Origin: Spirochaeta isovalerica
Lineage (GTDB): Bacteria; Spirochaetota; Spirochaetia; DSM-2461
NCBI RefSeq assembly: GCF_014207565.1
Contig: NZ_JACHGJ010000002.1
Location: 620,001-684,000, forward strand
DNA length: 64,000 bases
Direction: 5' to 3'
Position 1 is the stretch's first letter. Each line of letters begins with the position of its first letter. Under the pieces are notes generated by a model. It was not told the DNA's origin. It worked only from the letters and a program-made list of their open reading frames with translations, and made no database searches. Shown here piece after piece: positions 8,373 through 17,487 of the stretch. The position numbers and the translations under genes were made by a program.

Positions 8373-9416
8373 TTAGTCCAGGCTTGTGAACATTTCGATG
8401 TAACGGTCTACAATCGCCTGTTTGTTAGCTGATATATACATAGTATCTTCAACTTTCACATTGATCTGATCGAGAGGTTTCATGTAATCAGCTGTCTGAA
8501 CGCCTTCGTAAACAGGTCTGTTAGTCAGCGTCATGCCGTAGACGTCCTGCACTTCTTTCGAAGTGATGAAGTCCATGAACAGCCTGGCGGCTTCCGGATG
8601 CTTGGCGCCTTTGATGATAGCGGAACCGGCTGGCAGGAACACAACGCCTTCTTCCATGTAGATAACTTCCACGTCAGCACCGTCATTGATCAGAGTCAGG
8701 CAGGGGTCTTCATAGGAAAGGCCGATTGTATATTCTCCGTCTCTCACGCCTTTCCATACGGCTGAACTGGATCCGAGGACTTTGAGGTTTCTGAATATAT
8801 CCGTCACTTTCGCCCAGGCCGCATCGCTTTCATATCCGCCGAAGTCAATCAGCATATTTGTCAGATGAGCGAAAGAGCTTGATGATTTTGCAGGGTCTCC
8901 CGAGACTATCTGGCCTTCCAGCTGAGATCCGTATTTGATAATATCTTCATAACCCGTAATGGTGACGCCGGGTAATTTCTCGGCCAGTTTTGTTTTATTG
9001 ATGACGAGAACACTGCCGTCAAGGGTGTTTTTCGTAACATAACCGCTATCATTTCTATAAGCTTTAACCAGCTGGGAATCGTTTTTGCTGACATAATCAG
9101 CCCATAGATCTCTCTGGGCCAGGAGGGTAGCATAGCTTCCGCCGTACATAACATCGCCCTGAGGATCGTTTTTTTCAGATTCGATACGTTTCAGACATTC
9201 TCCGGTTCCGGCTGATATGATTTCCACTTCGATACCGTATTTTTCTTCGAACGGTTTTTCCACCGCGTTGAGAAGTCCTTCCGAGTTTGGCGAATAAACG
9301 ACCAGCTTCTTTTCTTCCTGTCCGTTGTCTGCTCCGGACTCCTGAGCTCCGCCGGCAGCGATAGTAAGATTAACCAACATAAAAACCGCCGCAGTCATTA
9401 ATAAGACTTTTTTCAT
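8373..9416 (-). CDS. Periplasmic substrate-binding protein of Fbp/Afu-type ABC importer
   Basis: 347 residues from the ATG at 9416, chosen because GGAAGG lies just upstream; the frame stays open further, but without a site. A Sec signal (MKKVLL then a hydrophobic stretch to about residue 22) has no lipobox cysteine, so the mature protein should be soluble in the periplasm. The fold is the ferric/spermidine-type binding protein: LVVYSPNSEG at the mature start, GDVMYGGS, and a likely ligand loop in SGDPAKSSSSFAH. AfuA/HptA-like proteins (hexose-phosphate binding) and FbpA-like proteins (iron) share this fold. The Ser-rich loop and linked two-component genes fit an anionic sugar ligand, but that is inference. 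The response regulator and kinase genes lie upstream on the same strand. Confidence 0.85.
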   Translation of the reverse strand: MKKVLLMTAAVFMLVNLTIAAGGAQESGADNGQEEKKLVVYSPNSEGLLNAVEKPFEEKYGIEVEIISAGTGECLKRIESEKNDPQGDVMYGGSYATLLAQRDLWADYVSKNDSQLVKAYRNDSGYVTKNTLDGSVLVINKTKLAEKLPGVTITGYEDIIKYGSQLEGQIVSGDPAKSSSSFAHLTNMLIDFGGYESDAAWAKVTDIFRNLKVLGSSSAVWKGVRDGEYTIGLSYEDPCLTLINDGADVEVIYMEEGVVFLPAGSAIIKGAKHPEAARLFMDFITSKEVQDVYGMTLTNRPVYEGVQTADYMKPLDQINVKVEDTMYISANKQAIVDRYIEMFTSLD

Positions 9417-9523
9417 TTTTCCCTTCCTTTGTAAAGTAATAAGTAATTTTACCACCGCTGACCTGAGCGCGATATGCTACAAAAAGGCAGACTTTGTGTG
9501 AAAAAAAGCCAGAAACCCGGTTT

Positions 9524-10282
9524 CTATTGATTTTTCTGCACCAGTTCCGTAACTGAGTAACCTGTATATTTCTTAAATTTTGTGCAGAAGTATCTATAGT
9601 CGCTGAAACCGACCATTTTGGCGATCTGATAAACGGGAACTTCATTCAGCTTCATAAACTGGATCGACTTATAGATCCTGTAGCGATTCAGGGTCGTGTT
9701 GAATTTCAGATCGTGTTCTTTCAGCTTGTGCTTAATGGAAGAGACGCTGTAGTTTAATTCTCCGGCGACATCATCCAATACGATTTTATGCATATAGTTT
9801 TCTTTTATATAAGCAATAATCGACTGGAAAAGAGAATCCTCATTCTGTATATCCTGATACACTTTCGATATATCTTCGATTTGATATTTGGTATTCTGCA
9901 GCAGGTTCTTATCGTTGAGATTAGCAATAGCTTTTTTCAGGGAAACCTCAAGCAGCTGATGATCCAGAGGTTTTACCAGATACTCTGTAACACCGTAGGT
10001 AATCGCTTTTTTCGCATACTCAAAATCGCTGTGTCCGCTTAATATGATAAATTCATATTTCTTCCTGTTCTCAATTTTACTGATCATGTCCAATCCGCTC
10101 ATCAGCGGCATTTTTATATCTGTTATAATGATATCCGCATCATGATCAGCTAAATACTCCAGACAGGAAAGAGGATTATCAAAATCCGCGGCTATTTTCA
10201 AGTTCAGGCTCTGAAAGTCATAGCTGAAAATCAGTCCTTTCCGGATAATATCTTCATCTTCGCAAATAACAACATTATACAT
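9524..10282 (-). CDS. Response regulator with AraC-type DNA-binding domain (YesN-like)
   Basis: 252 residues. An N-terminal receiver has acidic residues EDED near 8-11, phospho-acceptor Asp55 (TDIKMP), and KPL near the end. A short helical linker leads to a C-terminal AraC/XylS domain with two helix-turn-helix segments (about 160-250), including the characteristic VGFSDYRYFCTKFKKYTG signature. The gene starts 3 bp after the kinase stop, so the two form a two-component system. Regulators of this class activate a neighbouring transporter, and the binding-protein gene begins about 107 bp downstream on the same strand, making the importer the obvious target. Confidence 0.92.
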   Translation of the reverse strand: MYNVVICEDEDIIRKGLIFSYDFQSLNLKIAADFDNPLSCLEYLADHDADIIITDIKMPLMSGLDMISKIENRKKYEFIILSGHSDFEYAKKAITYGVTEYLVKPLDHQLLEVSLKKAIANLNDKNLLQNTKYQIEDISKVYQDIQNEDSLFQSIIAYIKENYMHKIVLDDVAGELNYSVSSIKHKLKEHDLKFNTTLNRYRIYKSIQFMKLNEVPVYQIAKMVGFSDYRYFCTKFKKYTGYSVTELVQKNQ

Positions 10283-10285
10283 TGG

Positions 10286-11923
10286 TCACCAACTCTTATT
10301 AAAACTGATTTCAAAGACGGTTCCCTCATCTTCGCGCCAGACATTCAGTCGGGAATCGGGATAAAGAATCATAAACCGCCTTAGAACATTATGAACGCCT
10401 ATATGGTTCGAGGGGTTCTTCTTCTGTTTACATATCTGATTAATCTCATTTATGACTTCATCTGTAATATTGACTCCGTTATCGCGGACCCGAATAAAGC
10501 AAACCCCATTGATCAGTTCCGAAGTGATATCAATATTGACGGACAGACTGTTAGTAAACCCATATTTGATACTGTTGCTTACCAGGGGATGCAGAGCCAG
10601 CTTGGGTATGGAAACATCTCTCGTTTCCTCCGATGTCCTGATGGAGTATGTTAATTTATCAGCGAATCTGTATTTGTATAAATTCAGAAACTTCTCGGTA
10701 TAGGTCAGATCCTTTTCCAGGGAAGAGTAATTAATATCATTGGATATGGAGTATCTTAATATGGCTGTTAAGTCCAGGATGTATTTTTCAGTTCCCTTGA
10801 TATCATACTGCATGGAATATCGAATGGTTTCCAGAGAGTTATACAGAAAATGAGGGTTGAACTGAGCATCGAGCTTTCTTTTTTCAAAAATGATATTGGT
10901 TTCGCTCAGCTCCTTATTCAATGTTATTTCATAGTTCAGTTTCTCCAGCATCTCATTGATATTGATCGCCAGGCTTTTAAAGTCGTCTTCGAGATCTTCA
11001 TTGATTCTGTGGTCCAGGTGTCCTTTGGAGACTCTGTTCGTATCGGCAATAATGGACTCGAAGCTCCTGGTGTTTTCTCTTGCGATTTTTGTTACGATAT
11101 TATTGGTGAATGCCACCACGACAAGAGCTATAGCGAGCAGAAGAGAGAAGACTATTAAATAGGACAGGCTCAAGCTGATTTTTTTTTCCAGATAGTAGAT
11201 GGAATAAAAATCCTTTTTTACTTCTGTCACAGTGTATTTTTGCGCGCCGATCGTATAGTTCTCGGCGTATTTGAAATTCAGACTCTTCTCCAGCAGTTTG
11301 TTATTGTTGGTGGAGATGATGCCGTCGAACCGGTCCGTTATAACATAGTCGCCTGTATTGGGCAGCAGAGCATAATCCAGATCGGTTATTTCTATTGAAT
11401 ACATATCGAAGCCGATCAGTTCCCCATCTTTATACAGCCCCCCGTAAAAAATCAGTGTCGCCGTATTGGTTTTGAAACTGGGATAGAGAATAAATTTAAC
11501 AGGAGAGTCCTTCCTGACGCGGTCTCTGATGATATTGAGATAAATTTTGTATTGAGGCAGCAGATGATATGATTCCTGATATATGGGGTTGGCATTCATA
11601 TCGTATATGTCATAGTTGTATCGCACATTTATCATCCGGGAAAATGTATAATCCGTACTGGATACGAGTCGTCGGCTGACATAGTTGTTTTGGATCGCCT
11701 GCAGATAATCATTGTCGGAATTATGTGAGCTTATCTGCGCGGAAATGCTTTCCATCAGATTGCTAAAGGATTCGTTAACAAGTTCTATGCTGTGATTCTT
11801 ATTCAAATTATTGTTTACGAAATTGACAATAATCGTCACAGTAGCAAACAGTAATACAATTACGATTATCAGCTTTATGGAGAAAACCATAAATACCCTT
11901 CGTAATTTTGCCTGAAAATTCAT
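10286..11923 (-). CDS. Membrane sensor histidine kinase (YesM-like, His_kinase/HATPase)
   Basis: 545 residues. TM1 (about 12-34) and TM2 (about 251-273) bracket a roughly 215-residue extracytoplasmic domain of dCACHE-like length. A HAMP segment follows (about 275-330). The His_kinase box is LDAQFNPHFLYNSLE with phospho-acceptor His358. A short HATPase has the N box NSIKYGF and the DNGV box, and lacks a long receiver. This is the YesM/LytS architecture, used with AraC-type regulators to sense extracellular sugars or, in HptS-like systems with a periplasmic partner, sugar phosphates. It is the first gene of the minus-strand operon running to 5578. The upstream ribosome-binding site is weak. Confidence 0.92.
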   Translation of the reverse strand: MNFQAKLRRVFMVFSIKLIIVIVLLFATVTIIVNFVNNNLNKNHSIELVNESFSNLMESISAQISSHNSDNDYLQAIQNNYVSRRLVSSTDYTFSRMINVRYNYDIYDMNANPIYQESYHLLPQYKIYLNIIRDRVRKDSPVKFILYPSFKTNTATLIFYGGLYKDGELIGFDMYSIEITDLDYALLPNTGDYVITDRFDGIISTNNNKLLEKSLNFKYAENYTIGAQKYTVTEVKKDFYSIYYLEKKISLSLSYLIVFSLLLAIALVVVAFTNNIVTKIARENTRSFESIIADTNRVSKGHLDHRINEDLEDDFKSLAININEMLEKLNYEITLNKELSETNIIFEKRKLDAQFNPHFLYNSLETIRYSMQYDIKGTEKYILDLTAILRYSISNDINYSSLEKDLTYTEKFLNLYKYRFADKLTYSIRTSEETRDVSIPKLALHPLVSNSIKYGFTNSLSVNIDITSELINGVCFIRVRDNGVNITDEVINEINQICKQKKNPSNHIGVHNVLRRFMILYPDSRLNVWREDEGTVFEISFNKSW

Positions 11924-12050
11924 ACTTACAGTTAAGCTTATATTTTTTGTCTTTGCAAGAAATCTATCTGAGTATTGAAATCAGGGAGTTTCAGTTCATT
12001 TCATACTGGCAGAATCGCGGAAATCCGGATTGGCGGCAATCTGTTGTCAT

Positions 12051-12887
12051 TTATAGATCAACGCTTGCCAGAAATCTCTTCAAGCCTTCCATAAAAACAG
12101 GGAAACCGTCAAAGTGTATCAGGTGCCCCACATCCGGTACTTGAAGCGTCATGGCGTCAGGTCTGATTTCTTTCACTCTGGCACTGACTTCCGGTGTAAT
12201 AAAACCGCCTTTTTCAGTCTCTCCGGAAAAAAGCAGGAAGGGCTGCGGGAATTTTTTTACTTCTTCCTGCCAGTCCCACTCCTGTCTGTGCATTTTTTCG
12301 GATAGAACATCGACTATACCCATATCCAGCTGCTTTTTGGCTTCGCACATAATGCGGATCAGCTCATCGGACCAGGCAGGGTTGTCTTCCCTGTAACCTT
12401 TTATCAATTCATCCAGGGGGATGTCCTGCAGGGTTTTCGCCCAGGTTGCTATGGGGTTTTCTTCGGGGGCCTGATTCCCGGGATTTCCAAAAGGGGTGCC
12501 GATCCACCAGAGCGGATCTACGAAAAACAAGGCACCGGGTAATTCCCTGTAACGGATAGCCAGCTCATAAGTGACCATGGATCCCATGGAATGACCACCG
12601 ACCACTGGCTTGGCCAGGCCCAGCTCTTTTATGAGTTCCGCCAGGTCTGAAGCCATATCAAGAGTCTCTGTCTCAGAGTATCGGGAAGAAAGACCATGTC
12701 CCCGCATATCAGGCATTATAACATCGTACTCATCTTCCAACGCGCGGGCGACCTGTGTCCAGCACAGACCATTGTCTGAGAATCCGTGTACGAGGATCAG
12801 AGTTTTTTTCACTCCTTTCCCTGTACGGTAATAGTGCAGATTGATGTTGTTTATCTTGATGTCATGCTCGGTCCAGTGCTTATCCAT
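12051..12887 (-). CDS. Alpha/beta-hydrolase family protein
   Basis: About 278 residues from the ATG at 12887, preceded by GGACGG; an ATG at 12920 is an alternative. Features of the alpha/beta-hydrolase fold are the oxyanion LVHGFSDNG, the MRGHG motif, the nucleophile elbow GHSMGS, and a late acid/His pair in the C-terminal part (VGHLIHF contains the likely catalytic His). There is no signal peptide, so it should be cytoplasmic. The ester or lactone substrate cannot be read from sequence. It diverges from the SDR/AfsA-like operon at 13177 across an AT-rich 289-bp region; if that operon makes a lactone-type product, a lactonase or esterase role would fit, but this is speculation. Confidence 0.85.
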   Translation of the reverse strand: MDKHWTEHDIKINNINLHYYRTGKGVKKTLILVHGFSDNGLCWTQVARALEDEYDVIMPDMRGHGLSSRYSETETLDMASDLAELIKELGLAKPVVGGHSMGSMVTYELAIRYRELPGALFFVDPLWWIGTPFGNPGNQAPEENPIATWAKTLQDIPLDELIKGYREDNPAWSDELIRIMCEAKKQLDMGIVDVLSEKMHRQEWDWQEEVKKFPQPFLLFSGETEKGGFITPEVSARVKEIRPDAMTLQVPDVGHLIHFDGFPVFMEGLKRFLASVDL

Positions 12888-13176
12888 AGGTTTTTCCGTC
12901 CTTAGAGTTTCTCTGTGCATATTAACATATTTCCCTTTCCTGGCGTGCAAAAAAACACATCAATATGACTTGCACTCGTTGTTTCACTTTTTCCATCACG
13001 ACAGAAATGATTCGCCCCGTTCTGTTCCTTGATCGGAAGGAGGTAGAAAACAACAGTGTGCTTAAAATAATGAATATTTAAATATAAACAGATAATAATT
13101 GTACATTTAAAAAGTATCAGTTATTATGTCCTCATATTAATTTAAAAAAGTAACTAATAAGATTTTTGGACATAGC
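12888..13176. promoter_or_regulatory. Divergent AT-rich intergenic region
   Basis: Separates the hydrolase from the SDR/MCP/AfsA-like/IspH-like operon. The part near the operon (13060-13170) is very AT-rich. It holds a spaced inverted pair TATGTCC (13125-13131) / GGACATA (13168-13174) just before the SDR start codon. No clear -35/-10 pair or strong ribosome-binding site was found for the SDR gene. Confidence 0.3.
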
Positions 13177-14139
13177 ATGAAAGACTTGATCATCGGGATT
13201 ACCGGAAGCACAGGCTATCTCGGTTCGAATACTGTTGACTTTTTTAAATCAAAAGGATGCGTAATCAGGTGCCTTGTAAGAAACAGGGCTTCTGTACGGG
13301 ATAGTGAAAATGTTACTTATGTCGAAGGTGATATCCTTGAGCCCGAGACTTTGAATTCCTTTATCGAAAATCTGGATGTTTGCCTCCATTTGGCTGCTTT
13401 CGTCGGTTCTGCTCCATGGGCGACCTACAGGAAAGTAAATGGCGAAGGTACAAGAAATATCTGCAGTAAAATAATCGAACTCAATCCCGCATGCCGATTC
13501 GTATACTGTTCGAGCATTGCCGTCCTCAAACGGAGAAAAATACTCAGATTTGTCGATACGGATTATGCCAGGAGCAAATATCTCGGTCAGCGATATGCGG
13601 AGCAGGCTCGCGATAGATCGGGACTAAAGCTGACGATAGTCTATTCGGGGATGATATACGGAGCCAATGACAAGCGCTTTCTGCCATCATTGATCAAATA
13701 CTTAAGCATGGGAAAACTAATCCTTCTCTCCGGCGGCGAAAAAAATTCTCCTTTGATCTATATCGATGACTTATGCGAACTCTTCTACAGAATCGCCATG
13801 AGCTCATCCTCTGTCAATCGGGCATACATGGGAGTCAATACAGAGCCGGCCGGAATACATGATTTCTTCACACTGCTGGCTGAAAAAACCGGGAATCCCC
13901 TCCCTTATAAAAAACTATCTAAAGCCATCATCCTGATTCCGGCGATGATAATAGAGGATATCTGGCAGCTGCTTTGCCTTCCCGGCAACCCTCCGCTAGC
14001 CAGAAGAATCGCCGATGTTCTATCCATCAATCTGAATCACGGAAAATTCAATTATAAAAACAACCTGAACTGGGTCCCGGAAATCTCTATGGATGAAGGA
14101 CTTGATAGAGCTCTCCGCTCCATCTGCCGCAGGATCTGA
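13177..14139 (+). CDS. NAD(P)-dependent epimerase/dehydratase-like SDR protein
   Basis: 320 residues, extended short-chain dehydrogenase/reductase fold. The dinucleotide-binding GSTGYLG (GxxGxxG) is near 10-16, EGDILEPE places the Asp that often binds the adenine ring, and SS...YARSK supplies the Ser and Tyr-xxx-Lys catalytic set. The C-terminal substrate lobe is hydrophobic (AIILIPAMIIEDIW), suggesting a hydrophobic or lipid-like substrate as in 3beta-HSD/dihydroflavonol-reductase relatives. It is the first gene of a tight four-gene operon: gaps to the next genes are 10, 15 and 14 bp. In A-factor-type pathways a reductase follows the AfsA condensation, so this could be the reducing partner of the AfsA-like protein; that is inference. 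Confidence 0.85.
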   Translation: MKDLIIGITGSTGYLGSNTVDFFKSKGCVIRCLVRNRASVRDSENVTYVEGDILEPETLNSFIENLDVCLHLAAFVGSAPWATYRKVNGEGTRNICSKIIELNPACRFVYCSSIAVLKRRKILRFVDTDYARSKYLGQRYAEQARDRSGLKLTIVYSGMIYGANDKRFLPSLIKYLSMGKLILLSGGEKNSPLIYIDDLCELFYRIAMSSSSVNRAYMGVNTEPAGIHDFFTLLAEKTGNPLPYKKLSKAIILIPAMIIEDIWQLLCLPGNPPLARRIADVLSINLNHGKFNYKNNLNWVPEISMDEGLDRALRSICRRI

Positions 14140-14149
14140 AGAGGATAAA

Positions 14150-16201
14150 ATGAAAAGTAAGAAATTTAAATTATCTCTGAAAATAGCATCGATCACTTTT
14201 TTTGTTTCTCTGCTGGCAATATCAGTCGGCAACTCCCTGGAGTATCTGGCATTGGCCTCATTTTTCGGCAGCGGCAGTCTAAGTGGCTTTATAGAATTTT
14301 ATATCCGCTTTCTGCTATCCATATTTCTCCCTTTCGGCACAATCCTCTCCCTCATTATCTACTTCTACATAAAACCTGTGGAAAGGGGAATCAATACCAT
14401 TATTGCCGAAGGGACACTACCGGAAAATGAAATCATACATATCAAAAAGCGGATAATGAAATTGCCTGCCGTTATTTATTCCATCAACGGATTCGGTTTC
14501 GTCGCAGGTTTTGTTACCTATGCCTTTTTCGATCAGAATATCTCCCATGTCTTTTCGGCGGATATGCTTTTCTATTTCATATTTACCATATCGCAGGCAA
14601 TCGTTTACTCGTTCCTTCAGATATCGCTGAGCAATACGGTTCTTTTGAAACCGAGAGAAATACTGAAGGTTTATTACATAAACAAAAATGATAACTGGAA
14701 AGTGCTTTCCTTAAAATCCAAGAACATTCTCATTTTCATTATGTTTACCGTTTACGCCATGAGCTTTTACTCTATCCACTTTACCAGGGCTTACCGGCAG
14801 GAAGTTTTTTACTCGCAGAATCTGGAGTCATTCATAAGCGGGGACATAACCAGGGAGGAAAGCAGAATTTCCTATAGCAGATATTATGTAGACCGGGAAA
14901 TGGACGACAGCCAGATAGCTTTATTTCTTTCATCCGGTTTCGAATACAAATACAGCAGAGCCTATTTACGATTTATCTTTGTATCCCTTTTCGTTCTGGT
15001 GTCGATCGGCATTTTCATTCAGATGATTTTCTCCAATGAAATCGTGTCTCAGATAAAGCTGCAGCAGGTTCAACTGGCCCGGCTGACCAATGGGGAAGGG
15101 GATCTTACGGCCCGGCTATCCATAATCCAGGGCGACGAAGTCGGTTTGCTCACAGACCATTTCAACAGATTTATGGATACCATACATGCCATTTTCATAA
15201 AAATCGGTAAAAGCACGGTATTCATACATAATACTTCAGACTCCCTTGACAGGGATATTCATGAGGCATCAGCCTCGGTGGAAGAGATGTCCGCTTCAGT
15301 AAAGAACATACATGCCAATACGTCCAAGCAAATTGACGTCGTCCAGTCGACAGACAAGAGCCTGTCTGAAATCATTCAGGCCGTTCAGACAATTTTCGGG
15401 AATGTGGAGACACAAGCCGGATTCATTGAAGAGACATCCTGTTCCATGGAAGAGATGGAAGGCAGCATGAAATCGGTCACCCAGACTACAACCCAGGCCA
15501 GAACTCTTTCGGAAGAGCTTCTGGAAGTCGTGAAGGGGGGAGAAGCCTCCATCAGGGATTCGCTTAACGCCATAAAGATTATTGAGCAATCTTCCCGGGA
15601 AATTTCCGAGATCATCAATATCATGGAAAACATAACATCCCAGACCAATCTGTTAGCCATAAACGCATCTATAGAGGCGGCCCATGCGGGAGATGCGGGA
15701 AGGGGATTTTCCGTCGTGGCCCAGGAAGTGAGAAAACTCTCTGAATCCAGCGCGCAGCAGGTAATGGAAATCCAATCCAAAATTGCTCTGATGAACTCAA
15801 AAGTTTTGAACGGAGTCAACCTTTCAGAGATTGCCGGTCAGGCTTTTGATAAGATCAGAGTCAACATCAATAAAACTACGGAGCTGATCAGCCAGGTCTC
15901 CTTCGCCATGACGGAGCAGAGCTCGGGAACGGGCCAGATTCTTGAGGCCATCTCAACTGTCGTATCGTCAACAATGGAAATCAAGGAGCTCATACAACGG
16001 CTTACAATGTTCAGCTCCAGCATTAAGGAGGAGATGAAGGAGCTGATCGAGCGGTCCGTTCAGATCCAATCGGCCACCAACGAACAGAACAGGGGAACGG
16101 AAGATATCGTCCGTCTGGTTAGCAATGTGGGTAAAGTGTCTTCGGATAATCTGAAAGAAATCGATGAACTGGAACAGCTGATTTCCAGCTATAAAATATG
16201 A
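14150..16201 (+). CDS. Methyl-accepting chemotaxis protein with six-helix membrane sensor
   Basis: 683 residues from the ATG at 14150, where GAAGAGGA precedes it; the frame is open earlier but overlaps the SDR gene. Unlike standard receptors there is no large periplasmic ligand domain: about six hydrophobic helices fill residues 10-300, with only short loops and one roughly 60-residue external segment before the last helix. A HAMP domain (about 310-360) and the methyl-accepting signalling coiled coil follow, with the conserved hairpin tip (NLLAINASIEAAHAGDAGRGF then VVAQEVRKLS). It should signal through CheA/CheW. The membrane-embedded sensor and operon setting suggest it detects a membrane-soluble molecule or the membrane state. 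No CheA or CheW gene is in the window. Confidence 0.92.
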   Translation: MKSKKFKLSLKIASITFFVSLLAISVGNSLEYLALASFFGSGSLSGFIEFYIRFLLSIFLPFGTILSLIIYFYIKPVERGINTIIAEGTLPENEIIHIKKRIMKLPAVIYSINGFGFVAGFVTYAFFDQNISHVFSADMLFYFIFTISQAIVYSFLQISLSNTVLLKPREILKVYYINKNDNWKVLSLKSKNILIFIMFTVYAMSFYSIHFTRAYRQEVFYSQNLESFISGDITREESRISYSRYYVDREMDDSQIALFLSSGFEYKYSRAYLRFIFVSLFVLVSIGIFIQMIFSNEIVSQIKLQQVQLARLTNGEGDLTARLSIIQGDEVGLLTDHFNRFMDTIHAIFIKIGKSTVFIHNTSDSLDRDIHEASASVEEMSASVKNIHANTSKQIDVVQSTDKSLSEIIQAVQTIFGNVETQAGFIEETSCSMEEMEGSMKSVTQTTTQARTLSEELLEVVKGGEASIRDSLNAIKIIEQSSREISEIINIMENITSQTNLLAINASIEAAHAGDAGRGFSVVAQEVRKLSESSAQQVMEIQSKIALMNSKVLNGVNLSEIAGQAFDKIRVNINKTTELISQVSFAMTEQSSGTGQILEAISTVVSSTMEIKELIQRLTMFSSSIKEEMKELIERSVQIQSATNEQNRGTEDIVRLVSNVGKVSSDNLKEIDELEQLISSYKI

Positions 16202-16216
16202 TAATAGGAGTTTGAT

Positions 16217-17473
16217 ATGCTGGCTTCTGAATCAATTGCAATCTGTAAATCCCTGGTACATAAGGAAAAAGAAGAAAACGTCTTAATCAATAATCTGAGG
16301 GCTGAAATTCCGCCCTGCCTGTCCGGGAAAGTCTTTGAGGATGAAATCCTGCCCCGGCTGAATAGGGAGGAGCAGATATTCATGAGGCAGCGCTTTTCTC
16401 TTCTGGATCAGTTTTCTACTGAAAAAATCTTTCCGGATACAACGGGCCGGGTTTATCTCCTCGCCCAGATACTGCCGGTCTTACCGGAGCAGTATGTCCG
16501 CGAAATGAGAAATAAACTCTCTTCCGAATCATGGAAATTTCTAAACGGTCACTATGCTGATGACGGCAGAAACGGCCTTATTCTGAAAGGCATGCCCGAT
16601 GAAATGGATCAGATTAAGATACTTAAAATCCTCGATGAAAAGAGCCGCATCATACTGGATTCCGAAAAAGCCCTTTTGTCTGAGATTCTCTTCCGCTCAG
16701 GTGTGGCAGATGACAGGAATTCTTTTTATGCCAATATGGTTGTTGATACGGAGCATGAATTTTACTTTGAACACTATAATGAACATGTGCCGGGAATGAT
16801 GGTGATCGAAGCGGCCAGACAGTTCGGACTGGCCACATGTCATAAATATGGTATGATTCCCGAATCGGAATATCAGATCATGATGAGCGATCTGGATATC
16901 CATTTTGAAAAATATGTTGATTATCACCTGCCGATCAAACTGGTCGGAACCGTCGATGTCAAGAAAAGGGCCGCGTCGGGAATGTGGAAAAAAGTGATTC
17001 TCAATTTCCAAATCATACAGAATCAGACTCTTGCGGTTTCCATTCGCTTTAACGGGAGAAGTATAGAAAAAGCTCTTTTCGGAGAGCTCCGGCAGGAAGA
17101 ACTATACAATAAAATCGGAGATTTCCGGTATAAGCCTCATACAAACAGTCCGGGAAGGCATAAATTCTGTTTGAGGAACCTGGAGAACTATGAATATATC
17201 GATGGGGCTTTGAAAGAGATCAGTACCCGTGATTTCAAAATCGAGATTCCCGGGAATGATAGATATGATCCGGAAAAAAAGCACGACTTCCTGTTTTCCT
17301 TTGACAACCGCTATTTTATCAATGGCAGCTGCTATCAGACGAACATAGAGCGAAGCGGTAATTCGCTCATTGTCGACTTCTCCTTCTCTGATCTTTCAGA
17401 GGAGGACTTCGACAATCTTGTACAGTGTCTGAAACTGTACACGAAAGCGATAGAATGCCGGGATTTTAGTTAG
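16217..17473 (+). CDS. AfsA-type (A-factor biosynthesis) hotdog protein with PilZ-like C-terminus
   Basis: 418 residues. Residues 1-165 match nothing I recognise. Residues about 170-290 carry an AfsA-type hotdog domain; the diagnostic block at 184-202 reads FEHYNEHVPGMMVIEAARQ, matching the DHVPGM...EAxRQ signature of A-factor synthases and FabA/FabZ-like folds. Residues about 305-408 resemble a PilZ domain in length and in the closing FSFSDLSEEDFDNLVQ stretch, but the c-di-GMP motifs are degenerate: no clean RxxxR, and EIS-TRD in place of DxSxxG. AfsA condenses a beta-keto acyl chain with a glycerol-phosphate unit to begin gamma-butyrolactone signals. Only one hotdog copy is obvious here, where actinobacterial AfsA has two. 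The start is set by AGGAG at 16207. Whether it is enzyme or ligand sensor is open. Confidence 0.7.
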   Translation: MLASESIAICKSLVHKEKEENVLINNLRAEIPPCLSGKVFEDEILPRLNREEQIFMRQRFSLLDQFSTEKIFPDTTGRVYLLAQILPVLPEQYVREMRNKLSSESWKFLNGHYADDGRNGLILKGMPDEMDQIKILKILDEKSRIILDSEKALLSEILFRSGVADDRNSFYANMVVDTEHEFYFEHYNEHVPGMMVIEAARQFGLATCHKYGMIPESEYQIMMSDLDIHFEKYVDYHLPIKLVGTVDVKKRAASGMWKKVILNFQIIQNQTLAVSIRFNGRSIEKALFGELRQEELYNKIGDFRYKPHTNSPGRHKFCLRNLENYEYIDGALKEISTRDFKIEIPGNDRYDPEKKHDFLFSFDNRYFINGSCYQTNIERSGNSLIVDFSFSDLSEEDFDNLVQCLKLYTKAIECRDFS

Positions 17474-17487
17474 GGAGGGAGAAGGTA

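Noticed and set aside
5578-9416. Firm assignment as ferric-iron transporter FbpABC
   Set aside because: Family homology alone does not fix the substrate, and the linked two-component system suggests sugar phosphate as likely as iron.
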